Positions 1 to 18,155 of a stretch of DNA of 64,000 bases are shown in pieces. Source of the DNA: Phallusia mammillata (Eukaryota; Chordata; Ascidiacea; Phlebobranchia; Ascidiidae); the NCBI GenBank assembly GCA_003260075.1, contig QLIY01000618.1:5027-69026 (forward strand), read 5' to 3'. The first letter of the stretch is position 1. Every line of letters starts with the position of its first letter. The translations under genes and the position numbers were made by a program. The notes under the pieces are model-generated. The model saw only the letters and a program-made list of their open reading frames with translations. It was not told the DNA's origin and searched no databases.

Positions 1-251
1 AATACACACTTAAAATAAAGCTACAGAGAACCTGTCACCATTTTTAAGCTCCCTTTAGCGAACCGACAAATGTGTTGGGTTTAATTAAAAAGCATCAAGA
101 CTATTCACCCAATATCAATCATACTAGCAAATTAGACCCCATAAACATTTAAATAAACAAAAAAACAATAAGTCAGTATAGGGTGGCTTGAAAACTGCAT
201 GTTGGATTAAAAAAAAATGTTATAAATGCTTATTTGTTTTTATTTTAACAG

Positions 252-389
252 CAATTTTTGGGAAACAACGACGAAAATACCAAAGCTCTGAACATGTTTG
301 AAGGACCGGTTGAGGCCATCGCAATACGCGTAGTAGCTCTTACGTGGAATGAAAAAATTGCTTTGCGGCACGAATACTTAACTTGTTGA
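252..389 (+). CDS. F5/8 type C (discoidin) domain protein, last exon only (5' part outside window)
   Basis: A 138-nt exon follows a TTTTAACAG acceptor and ends at TGA 387-389. It encodes the C-terminal third of an F5/8C domain: a GNND-N motif, then NMFEGPVEAIAIRV, an ALTW strand, and a final LRHEYLTC in which the closing Cys is the last residue. It has the same length and layout as the last exons of the two genes downstream (4635-4772 and 8911-9048, both 138 nt), so it is the end of another member of the same tandem family. F5/8C domains usually bind lipids or glycans outside the cell; the ligand here is unknown. The upstream exons lie left of the window. No polyadenylation signal is obvious close by. 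Confidence 0.85.
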   Translation, partial: QFLGNNDENTKALNMFEGPVEAIAIRVVALTWNEKIALRHEYLTC

Positions 390-1277
390 AAAATATTTAT
401 AAAAGTTTCCAGAGAAGACCCTTGTACTTTTTTTTAATTGTGTACCTGTTTCATCGCTATACTTTTTGCACATTTATACAGAAAAAGATAAAAAAACTCG
501 AGGCTGGTTAAGCCAATTTAAAATAAAATCTTTTTTTCGCAACAAAAATATGTTTTAGAAATATAATTTTTGAATAGTTATGCAGCAAATATGTTTGACG
601 TTTCACATTATTTAAAGCGTTAGTGACAAACACTTGGTTTTATTTGCATGACTAACAACGTTTTCCCTCAAACAGACATTTCATTTGGCACGTCACCAAT
701 ATTCCTATTTTAACACATTGGCATTTATGCTTTACGTACTTTTTGATTGTGGGCAGGTGACCGACTTTGATATTAGTAACCATGTAACTAACAATCACAC
801 GAAAAGTATATTTATTGTGTGCCTATATAAAACTGTTTTTTTTTACGAAAGAAGCAATAAAATACTTCATTGATTTCACAGGCAATGATTTCACTACCGT
901 TTACGTCTTTTGTTTGCGTTTTTGTCTCATTCTCGTTTTTGTATTTTCACATGCTTTTATCAACACCTGGCTTCGATCTCTGCAGTTGCAGTCACTCATT
1001 GAGTTTTGTGCGTTTTTGTACTATGTTTATGTTTTTATCCCGCTATACCTCTTTTTTCAAACACTGACGATGTGTACCTAAGCGAATGCATTTTACTTTT
1101 AATACAACAACGTACAGCAAATTATTTACTGTTTAGCTCTGATACTTATGCACAAAATGGAAACATATAAGCTTTTTATTAGTAATATAATTTTTTTTTA
1201 TATAATTTTTGGTGTTTAAAATTTATAATTACATATTCCAATTTTTTCGTCCTCAGGTAAAATGAACCGTAATCGAA

Positions 1278-1331
<54 letters not shown>

Positions 1332-1834
1332 CGTTTGTTATGAAAACAAAAGTACGTTGCATGGTAGATGAATAGTGCATAAGGATAAAACATGCCATGT
1401 AGCGACAGATTTAAATTGAAGTCATTTTGTTCCTTTCTGCCTGTATTTTTTTGTTTTTAAATACATATCACACATGTATTTAAACGTGTTGCTTTACAGG
1501 AAAATTACACATTTATTGTTACGTGTTTCATCTGATAGATAGACTATAGTCCACGATGCTCTAAATCTGTCGCGAAACCCTAAACAACAAGTATTAATTT
1601 GTAACACAAAACAGGGTTTAATTGTTTCGCCTATTATGACTAAAGTGCGCGTAATTTCCTGGCACGTAGGCATTTACCGATCGTTTTTCAACATTACAAA
1701 ACACGCAAAATAATTGAATCATAATGTAATTGCGTTTATTATGAAGTTTATTTGCTAACAAGAGAACTTTGAGTTACATTTTTTATCAATAAAATATTAT
1801 ACAGAAGAAAAGAGTACAATTTTAGCACACAAGT
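390..1834. other. Intergenic, AT-rich; contains a 54-base G run
   Basis: I see no exon with family motifs or good splice sites here. Short open frames in 685-1081 are low-complexity Phe/Leu/Ser-rich readings and do not look coding. A run of 54 G at 1278-1331 is read as a filled sequence gap, as for the other runs in this window. Confidence 0.6.
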
Positions 1835-4772
1835 ATGAATATTGTCGTGCTTTTTTGTTTTGCTTTCTTTCACATTGTAATTGCAGCAGGTAAGGAAATT
1901 GTTAAGCAATTATTTTTTTATTACTGTACTAATGTTTACCACCTTTTGTCAAATATATGAGCCCGTAGGGGGGGGGGTAAACCAGAGGAAAAACATAATT
2001 TAAAGGTAATTGCAAGGGCACGAAACTATACTTTCATTTCAGGAAATGATGTTTGTACAGCTGTCGAATCATGCGATTATTTTGCAAATTCAGCACGTAA
2101 GTAAATTAGTTTTAAAAGAGTAAGAAGATTTTATAACCGAAACTTTAAAACAACGATGTCTAATTATTTCCTAAAAACATTTCTGTAAATTTATTAGGGT
2201 ATAGAACAGTGGTTCTAAACCAGGACCTATGTCCCCCCGGGGGGCCACGAGCTGTGTTCCGTAGGGGTCACGGGCGTAGATTCACAAGAAACACCCACTA
2301 AAAGTAATTTTCACTTTAACTTTATTCCCGAATTTAATCGAATATTTCACATTATATGTGTTTATAGTGAAATTTATCACGCTCGTTTACTCTATTAGAC
2401 CTGTTTAAAGACAAAGTTAGTACCGCATTCAAACACGAGAATGCTCTACATTTTAAGGGGGTCAGCATGTCCTACATGGTTCCTTGAAGGGGGGCCACGA
2501 GGCCAAAAAGTTACTTTTAGGGGGCCACGGTCCACGGTCCACGAAAGGTTGAGAACCACTGGTATAGAATCAGGTCAATCGAAAACATAAAAAAAATCTT
2601 GAGCGAAAGTGGTGACGTAAAGGTGAATGTATTGCATCTAAAGGGGGGGGGGATAGAATCATGTCAATCGAAAACATAAAAACAATCTTGAGCGAAAGTG
2701 GTGACGTAAAGGTGAATGTATTGCATCTAAATGCGATATAAAAGGTCCAACAAAACTACACCGGGAATTTTAATATCATCATAATAAACGTCTTAAAATT
2801 TTAAACCTTAACCTATGAAACGCTTTGCAGAGTTGGTAGAGGATCTTTCCCAAGTCAACTTTGAAGCAAACAGAGGTGGAGTTCGAACAAAATCATAACT
2901 TAGAAAAATTATATACAATACAATTTGAAATAATAAATAATACAAGTGTATCCAGTCATTTGATGTGTTATAGCTTTGATCAGTTGTTGGTGGTGCTGTA
3001 CATTTCAATCATTTGTCAATGGAAAAATATCGAAAGTAGTTTTTTGTATTTTGCGTTTTTTCCAAGAATCTCTGTGCAAACTCGGACTAAAAACCGGATA
3101 TATACCTGATAGCGCATTTACTTCATCGCAAGTTCCAGCCGGCGAGGTATACAAAGCCAGCAACGCACGGTTGGATCGCACGGAAGTTCTAACAGACATC
3201 CAAATTGGAGGTTGGGTTCCGGAAACTGGTAAATATATAGTCCATAACCCAAAACTGCAAAACTCAAATCTAAAGCCTGTGCTTAAATTTAAAGTCTTCC
3301 GTAAGAGAAAGCATAACTTTCATAATGCTACAAATCTAGCAAAGAAGTCATAAACCAATTTATTTCAACTAAAGTTCTAAGTGGGCGCGAATCAAATACT
3401 ACAAGCTCGAACTCCAGCCCGAACCAGATTTGATTAAAAATAAAGTCCGAAAGTTACACTTTATTTTGAGAAAAATAAATGTAACAACGGGGCAAAACGC
3501 AAAGTCAGGCCCGAAACTAAGTCATTTTAATTAAACTGAAGCTAGATTATGTAACTTAATTTTGTTCATAACTTTCTCACATAGATGTTGCGGGTACATG
3601 GGTCGACATTACTCTTGACAAGTTGACAACCATCACAGGTGTTATAACTCAAGGAAGAGATAAACAATCACATTGGGTTACAATATTCCAACTATGGTAT
3701 AAACAAGAGGACCAAGGAAGCCAAATAGCAATACTTAACCAACAAGCTGAAAACGTAAGCAGCATAAAATCCGCTAATAATAAGGCAAAAGTGGTGTTTT
3801 TGCCAATTCTAATAATAAGTGCCTATTTTTACGTCTCGATGTAAAACACAAGTTATTCTGAAGTCATATTACTTTTAATTGCAAATAGGGTAAATTTTAA
3901 AATGTAATATTTTCAACTGATTCGGCTCGTAAGTTACATAAGCTTACTGGTAAAGTTGCCATACTTCATATATCGGTAAAACTATTCAATTTTAACGTAC
4001 TTCAAATTTTTAATTGAAAGCTTATCTTGTTTTTGCAGACGACCGACATCACTTACATACATATCGCATTTAACAAAATAACCAATTTTTTCAGAGGTAG
4101 CAAAATAGTGGTATGTTTTGCGCTGCATTGTCATAGGTATAACGTGTTAAATTTGCTTTAGAACAGGGTCACATTAAGTGCATCACATCACATCACTGCA
4201 CATATAGTTTGGCACACAGAATGTTTCATTAACGCATTTTCCATTTATAAATTTATAACCTCAACTTCAAAACTATGCTTCTCTCATTTTTCTCTAAACG
4301 CACTTCCGTAAATTCAATAGGGTATAAAATCATGTCAATCAAAAACATAAAATATAAATCGAAAGTGTTGACGTTAAGGTTTTCGACTTTAATGTATTGC
4401 ACCAAAATGCGATATAAAAGGTCCAACAAAACGACACTAGACATTTTAAAATCATCATAATAAACGCCTTATATTTTTAAAATTCTAAACCTATGTTTCG
4501 TTAACGCATTTTCCTTTTATACATTTACTGGCTAATCTATAGATATACCTTTGTTCTTGTAACTAACTTTTCCTGTAAACCTTTAAAAACGTAAGACCAA
4601 GAACCGAAAGTAACCAATCTATATGCTATCACAGGAGTTTCAAGGAAATGGGGACAATTATTCAAAAATTACCAACATGTTTAATCAACCAGTCGAAGCA
4701 CTTATCATTCGTTTCGAAGTCCGTGCATGGAGCACAAAAATTGGTCTGCGACTTGAATATCTAACATGCTAA
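1835..4772 (+). CDS. Secreted single-domain F5/8 type C (discoidin) protein
   Basis: Six exons: 1835-1889, 2043-2096, 2831-2875, 3067-3228, 3585-3754, 4635-4772, with intron phases 1,1,1,1,0, giving about 207 residues. Exon 1 is a signal peptide (MNIVVLFCFAFFHIVIAA). Exons 2-3 give a short linker with two Cys (VCTAVESCDY). Exons 4-6 are one full F5/8C domain: CKLGLKTGYIPDSAF, SNARLD, GGWVPET, then WVDITLDKLTTITGVITQG, HWVT-F-LWY, and a last exon NMFNQPVEALIIRF...LRLEYLTC. The domain starts and ends with Cys, as in the family, and fills nearly the whole mature protein, so the product is probably a small secreted lectin-like or lipid-binding protein. The start is the only ATG that begins a hydrophobic leader in phase with exon 2. 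Exon lengths match the downstream paralog almost exactly. Introns carry a hAT element and a duplicated intronic segment. Confidence 0.88.
1968..1977. other. G run of exactly 10 bases
   Basis: It lies in intron 1 of the F5/8C gene and, unlike most of the 10-base runs here, has no obvious duplicated flank. Read as a gap placeholder. Confidence 0.5.
2207..2561. mobile_element. Non-autonomous hAT-like element with 8-bp target site duplication
   Basis: The left end is CAGTGGTTCTAAACC (2207-2221) and the right end is its near-perfect inverse GGTTGAGAACCACTG (2547-2561). An 8-bp direct repeat, GTATAGAA, flanks it at 2199-2206 and 2562-2569. Such termini and 8-bp duplications are typical of hAT transposons. 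The 355-bp body has no open frame of note and contains GGGGGCCACGG motifs near both ends, so it is a non-autonomous copy. It sits in intron 2 of the F5/8C gene. Confidence 0.85.
2563..2731. repeat. Direct duplicate split by a 10-base G run
   Basis: The 80 bases at 2563-2642 recur at 2653-2731 with a few substitutions, separated by G10 at 2643-2652. Read as two unmerged contig ends around a placeholder. Confidence 0.75.
4320..4492 (+). repeat. Second copy of an intronic segment (first copy 2653-2815)
   Basis: Both segments contain AATCATGTCAATC, a run near TGATATAAAAGGTCCAACAAAAC, ATCATCATAATAAACG and a shared AT-rich end, in the same order and at similar spacing. One copy is in intron 2 and one in intron 5 of the same gene, so this is an intragenic duplication or a dispersed repeat inserted twice. 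It does not encode protein. Confidence 0.7.
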
Positions 4773-5301
4773 ATAAACTTGTTAGTTTCTTTTTATTAAT
4801 AGGGTTGAAGGTTTTCAAGCGTTGTTGTAAATATTTGTTCTCCTATATTGTTTATTTTCTATTCGCTTTGGTTATTGCTGTGGGTGACAAATAATCACAA
4901 CAATGTAAGGATGTACGTTCATTTGCCTTTAACACACATACACTCCGGAATGCAGTTGTTACATGCCTACTTAAACTTATGTTGCACTGCCAGTTTTTGT
5001 CTTGATGTTACGTTTCTAATGTAATTTTTTCAAATGTATGGAGAAATTTTGTCAATTACAATAGTATTTATCCAATCAATTTGTTTGTGGAAACCATCAT
5101 TGAAAAGATGGTTATATTGTATTTTTTACTGCCGACTGTTTTACTGTTGTATTATGTAGATATTGCGTAACATAGGTAGTTTTATTCATTTCTTACATTA
5201 TATACGGTAAAATGTGGTCATATTGAAGAAGTGTATTTAATAAAAAAACATTAATACCATTTTTAAACCAACAAATCTTGCCCTCTTAAATGACACATGA
5301 N

Positions 5302-5448
5302 AAACTTGAAAAATTTGACCACCATCACCGCTGTTATAACACAGGGAAGATTTCAGCAACCTCAGTGGATCAAAAAATTCAGGGTTGAATATCGATCTGA
5401 AATAGAAGGAAATTGGACAGTTGCACGCAACACAAATTCAGATATAGT
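5302..5448 (+). pseudogene. Orphan F5/8C exon 5 copy next to a single N
   Basis: This stretch is nearly identical to exon 5 of the downstream gene (8620-8766), including ENLKNLTTITAVITQG-like coding and the GTATGT donor, and similarity continues about 50 bases into the intron. It begins immediately after a lone N at 5301, so its left part and acceptor are missing, and no matching last exon was found before the next gene. It is either a fragment of a further paralog or an allelic piece misplaced by assembly. The few differences (for instance in the VARNTNSDI end) resemble allelic divergence. Confidence 0.7.
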
Positions 5449-7483
5449 ATGTTTTATTTGTTAACTAAACTGGTAATAAACACAATTATCAAATCTTTCA
5501 GAAGATGCAGAATAAATAGACTTAATTATTCAAAAAAAAAGAAGTACATTGAACAATCGTATATTGAACTTATCAATACAGAACAAGCGTGCTGTTTAGA
5601 AGCTTAGAAAATGCTAAATCATTGTGGGTAAAAGGTTAATGACATTTGATTGACTCTCAACATGACTAACTGTCCCCATTAACATGCAGTCACATTCATG
5701 TGTTTGATATCATACTTTAACAAAGACTTTTCAAACTGACATCACACAACAAAACATGACGTTTTCATACTTTTAACGGAAACCCTTTTTAAAGATTGAA
5801 AATAACAACAAAAAACACCCAACAACAAAACAAATTTATAAATTCATCAGACCCCCAACCCAATTTACTGACAAACACATCGTTTGTTTGGAATAATACA
5901 GTTTGGGCTTCTGCTATTTAAAAGCTATTTGCAGGAACTAGTTAAAATCTTTAAAATGTCTAATCAAATCAATAATGAGTTATTGTGTTTGGAGGGCTTG
6001 ATGAATCAATTCATACTGAACTAAGAAGTAAATTATAAACTGTCATCACAGCTTTTGCCAAAGGTGTTTTTACGTCGGTATAAATCAATTGCAAAATTAA
6101 GAAAATCACTAAAAACTGTAAAGCGACAGCACATCACCTTAAACAATGTGTTTCATATTTTTAATTCTAAATCTGTTGCTAATGACCATCATTGTTTTGT
6201 TTTTTTGAACTTGTAAAAATAAGAGTAAAATTGTGGTGCATTAGGTAGCAAGTAAAAGATACAGACTTGTGGCTTGCTAAATGCGCTGACTTGTTATACG
6301 CATTTATTTGCGACAATGCTGAACAATGGTACAAGGGCAGCACATGCAGCAGTTTGTTTAAACACCATGACGTTTTACTATTACATGCTTTCGGCTTAAC
6401 AATTGTTTTAAACTAGGCTATTATCGAATGATATCACACAGTTGTCGAAACTAACTGAATTTAATAGCAAAAAATGGTAACACCAAAGCTAAAGCTTGTC
6501 CTGACGGGGGGGGGGCCGGCTTAACAATTGTTTTAAACTAGGCTGCTATCGAATGATATCACACAGTTGTCGAAACTAAGTAAATTTAATAGCAAAAAAT
6601 GGTAACACCAAAGCTAAAGCTTGTCCTGACTTATAGCTATTATTGTATAAAAACGACAAAAACACTCGCTATGTATTAATTCCCAGCAACAAAAAATAAA
6701 AACTCATCTTCAGAATTTTGTTTACGCCTTTGAATCTAAAATTAAATTGATACAATTTTTGCTATTGTAAGCAAATATATCATGTTTATAGCTTGTTTTA
6801 TGTTGTTTTCGTATAATAACAAATCTTATACGAACATCATGATTATGTTGAGGTATTAGCATTTCTCGTTTCGGGGTTGAAATGGTACATACACACTTTC
6901 TTACATTAAAATATTTAACATCTTATTAGGTTTTTCAACTTTCCCAAGAAAAGTAACATCATTAATTTTAAATGTCTTAAACGAAAACTTAATAAAAATG
7001 CGTTTGAAATGTTACATTCCAACGTTTCAAAGTTATTTTTTTTAAATGAAATGGAATTAATTGATAGCAACATTTTTTTTTGAAGTCCAATGTATGCAAC
7101 AAGAAGCTTGTTTGGAAAGGTGCCTCTTTTTCATTTGCAACTTTATTAAGTTATATAGTCCAAGTCAATATTATTTTTGGCCAAAAAAACGATTTCATCA
7201 CTGTGTCGACAAATCATAGAATTTAGCAGCACAATACAATACAATGCAATAATTGAATTACAATACAACACATGACATATGAAACGTGATGCAAAAAAAT
7301 GGTTTCATTTTGAAACAGGTTTAGTCATTTAATGTACGACACCGCACTTTTTGTGATTCACACTTGCCCAAAGTCACCTGTTTTGAACGAAATTTCAGAC
7401 AACGATTCTAGTGTGAAATGTAACAAGTTGAAGTTTTCTGGGTTATTAAAAACAGTAGAATAGTGAACTAAATTGGAATTCCT
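5449..7483. other. Intergenic, no gene recognised
   Basis: AT-rich sequence without family motifs or paired splice sites that I can support. It contains the 6391-6631 duplicate listed separately. Confidence 0.55.
6391..6631. repeat. Direct duplicate split by a 10-base G run
   Basis: About 115 bases at 6391-6505 recur at 6518-6631 with scattered substitutions, separated by G10 at 6506-6515. Confidence 0.8.
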
Positions 7484-9048
7484 ATGGGATTATTCTTGTA
7501 CTTCTTTTTTGCTTTTGCCTTTGTGGTCACCCTTGCAGGTATAGTTATAATTTAAGGATTTCATGCTTGTTCAAGTTTTCTATTCAGTTATTTTGTTTGG
7601 TGTTGTTTTCGTATTACTTCACAAAGTTGTTGAAAGATTCATGCGGTGTAAGATCGCGTTCTAAAAGTTGCCAAAGTCAAATCAATACTTTAAAACAAAC
7701 AAAACAATTTCAACAGCAGACAAAGGTATTTAGCGCAGGCGTTCAAAAATTAAAACTATAGTGGGTTTAATAATCGTGGTGTTTAATTTAATGACAAATA
7801 TAACGGACCAAATAGACCTAACATGCTCTATCATTGTGTTTCTTTGTTTTTAAGTGACATGCGGTAGTGCTGCATTAACTTAAACTGTCAAAACATATGG
7901 CTAAAGTTATGATCAACTTGTGTTATATTTTAGGTGAAGAAACTTGCCCTATGGTGGCTTTGAAGTCTTGTGAACAATTAAAAACACTTCAAGGCAAGTC
8001 AACAAATAGGTTGTAGCCTACACAAGTGAAATTAGAAGAATCTGCAAGATGTGTTTTTGCAACAATCAATTTCATCCTGGTTTCAATTAACTTATATGTT
8101 TTTTGTACATGCTAAAAGCTAAGTGAGCTGTTTTTGTTATTAGGGCGACTTCAGCGATTTGCAGAAGTCAACTTTCAAGCTAATAGAGGTACGGAACAAA
8201 ACCTGCTTTACCTTAAATACGCTTTCCATTTTTAAACAAATTTTGTGTTAAAAAGACACATTAAAAAAATACAATCTACAAGCAGATATTTTTTCACAAG
8301 AGGGGGGGGGGAGGTAATACGCTTTTTCCAGACACATTAAAAAAATACAATCTACAAGCAGATATTTTTTCACAAGATACATTGTGCAAACTTGGAATAA
8401 AAACAGGCCTTATCCCGGACAACGCCTTTGTAGCATCGTCCGTTCTAAACAGAAAAGAAACCACCAGCCTAGCCATGCCAGATTGGACCGCCTTGGTCGT
8501 CCTGGTGCAGCATGGTTGCCTTCAAAACGTAATGAGGTTCAGCCTAAAGTGTTTGGATATTTTACTCTTAAAAAACTGGCTATTTTATTTCTTTAGAAGA
8601 AGCAGGTCAGTGGCTTCAAGAAAACTTGAAAAATTTGACCACCATCACCGCTGTTATAACACAGGGAAGATTTCAGCAACCTCAGTGGATCAAAAAATTC
8701 AGGGTTGAATACCGATCTGAAATAGAAGGAAATTGGACGGCTGCACGCAACACAAATTCAGAAATAGTATGTTTTATTTGTTAGCCAAACTCGTAATAAA
8801 CACAATATTCCAATCTTACAGAATATGTGAAAATGGACTAGCTGAACCTAAAACAAAATAGAAAACAAGCACACAAGAGTTTAAAATTACTGTCAAATAT
8901 TTATTTTCAGGATTTTTGGGGCAACTCTGATTCCAATGCGAAAGTGTTGAACATGTTCGAAAGTCCTGTTGAAGCCATTCAAATACGTATAGTGACTTTG
9001 GACTGGAACAACTATATAGCTTTGCGACACGAATACTTGACATGCTGA
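7484..9048 (+). CDS. Secreted F5/8 type C (discoidin) protein, paralog, with a frameshift in exon 4
   Basis: Six exons: 7484-7538, 7934-7993, 8144-8188, 8377-8528, 8597-8766, 8911-9048. Four of the six lengths (55, 45, 170 and 138) equal those of the upstream paralog. Exon 1 is a signal peptide (MGLFLYFFFAFAFVVTLA). The F5/8C domain reads CKLGIKTGLIPDNAF, then HARLDRLGRPGAAWLPS, QWLQENLKNLTTITAVITQG, QPQWIKKFRVEYRSE, and a last exon NMFESPVEAIQIRI...LRHEYLTC. Exon 4 is 152 nt where a multiple of 3 is needed. The frame carrying ETTS changes to the frame carrying QPSHARLD near 8455-8470, so one base is missing, either a true lesion or a sequence error. Exon 2 uses a GC donor (AAG|GCAAGT). The domain is otherwise complete and well conserved, which favours an error or a recent mutation. 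Confidence 0.82.
8255..8377. repeat. Direct duplicate split by a 10-base G run
   Basis: The 47 bases just before exon 4 (8331-8377) also occur at 8255-8301, with G10 at 8302-8311 between. The duplicated piece includes the splice acceptor, so a decoy acceptor is created. Confidence 0.75.
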
Positions 9049-9221
9049 CAGTGTCTTTTATTCGCCCAAATTAAAAACTATTATTAAAAAAAATCTGTGC
9101 CAAATAGGCAAATCTATTCAAAGGAGAGGATTTGTGTAAAAGTAATTTATCAAAAAATATTTTATCCAACTTTTTACTTTCAATAGTCTGCAATCGTGGA
9201 AAAAAAAGAGCCACATGCAAT

Positions 9222-9309
<88 letters not shown>
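9222..9309. other. G run of 88 bases between convergent genes
   Basis: It lies in the 403-bp space between the end of the + strand F5/8C gene (9048) and the end of the - strand protease gene (9452). Read as a sized gap; open frames of poly-Gly or poly-Pro across it are artefacts. Confidence 0.65.
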
Positions 9310-9310
<1 letters not shown>

Positions 9311-9451
9311 TTTTGTTTGTTACACAACATATTAATAAAAACTTGTTTGTTAAAACGCGAAAAGAGGTTCAGAATTGTGTCATGGTGTTGTGTATATAGA
9401 TTAATCACTAATTTGTGTCACAATATAAAGAACAATTAAACGACTTAAACA

Positions 9452-16969
<7,518 letters not shown>

Positions 16970-17231
16970 TTCTTCAACCAAAAAAGTTAAGTTTTAGCCT
17001 AGTTGCTATAAAAAGCCTACTCACAAAACAATTGTAATAGGTGAAAAAATGATAAATGGGTAAGTTCATATTATATGTTACGCCAGCACATTTTCATTTA
17101 GCTGTTTCTCTTAAAAATAAAAACAAAAAGTACATGCTAAGCTGATGCTAAAAGATAAACACTGTTTTGAATAGGAACTGTCCTGTTTTGTTTTAAATGA
17201 CTTTTGTATTTTTAAATCCTTCAATCGTTAG

Positions 17232-17420
17232 CAAGTTCTTGATACCACGTACACATTGGTCTTTTCTGTATACATTGACTATGATCAAAAAGACGGTGTT
17301 CCCAAGTCGCAGAACAACATTGTCAGCTTGGTAATGGATGCTGCCCTTATATTTCAACCTACCACAACATTCCAAATGGGCAGTGAATCGTCACGCTACG
17401 CACGAGACCTGGACACGTGA
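17232..17420 (+). pseudogene. Unrecognised protein-like open stretch, possible relic
   Basis: A 62-codon open frame contains VYIDYDQKDGVPKSQNN and LVMDAALIFQPTTT, which has a protein-like composition unlike the surrounding AT-rich DNA. It has no start codon in a good context, no supporting splice sites and a stop at 17418-17420. I do not recognise the family. It may be part of a decayed transposon or processed gene. The rest of 16970-20097 holds the 18022-18155 duplicate and otherwise nothing I can support, including no clear 3' stalk exons for the next protease gene. Confidence 0.25.
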
Positions 17421-18021
17421 GGTCAGAATGACGTGATCGAGAACAGGTAACATGACAGAGAAGAAGTTGCTGATGCAGTTGCTAACTTGTATGTGAACAA
17501 CTTGTACACATTTTCACTGTCTGTAATTACAACAAACATCCATAGTAGTGAAAGCTCTAACTGAGACTGCATGGACTATGACCTTTTGCTAAGCCATGTT
17601 TTGAAAGTGGCGTTCCATTCGCATTGAGAAAATTCGGCGATTACCTACAACAATGCGTTGGCAATGTTGCGTGACGTTGGCCCAGAAACCCAGCGTTCCA
17701 TGGAGACTTGTGCTAAGAAAGGAGGAAGTGCACAAAAGCGGTCCACGAGGGCGAAAATCATGTGATTATGTCAAATCCTCGCACTTTGGGCTTAACAACT
17801 ATTCACTTAACCCGAATTCCGCAAGTAAATTGTCACTGGAACAGAGTTTTGGACTACATTTTGATACTATATTTTTTCTGTTGCTTGTAATGAGGATTAC
17901 AGCAAGGAATCTATGTGCTGTTGTAGGTAAACTCGTATAATGCCGAACTTCTGTTTGTAACAAATGCTGTGGGAAAAACTGAAGTTTTGCATCTTCCAGT
18001 TTTGAACATCACTTTAGTACT

Positions 18022-18155
18022 TAACTGCATGGTTACGCATTGAAAAGATACACTGAAAATGACAAATTTTGAAGCCAATCGGGGGGGGGGCACACATAAC
18101 TGCATGATTACGCATTGAAAAGATACACTGAAAATGACAAATTTTGAAGCCAATC
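18022..18155. repeat. Direct duplicate split by a 10-base G run
   Basis: About 59 bases recur at 18022-18080 and 18097-18155, around G10 at 18081-18090. Confidence 0.75.

Noticed and set aside
685..1081. Overlapping open frames near the left end
   Set aside because: AT-driven low-complexity readings in three frames, without family motifs.
4039..4110. Possible extra exon after TTTTTGCAG in intron 5 of the first F5/8C gene
   Set aside because: The F5/8C domain is already continuous between exons 5 and 6, the phase does not fit and the paralog lacks it.
9118..9439. Poly-Gly and poly-Pro open frames over G and C runs (also at 1216-1398, 24438-24711 and 47269-47597)
   Set aside because: They are translations of homopolymers read as gaps; no start context, splice sites or flanking domain supports them.
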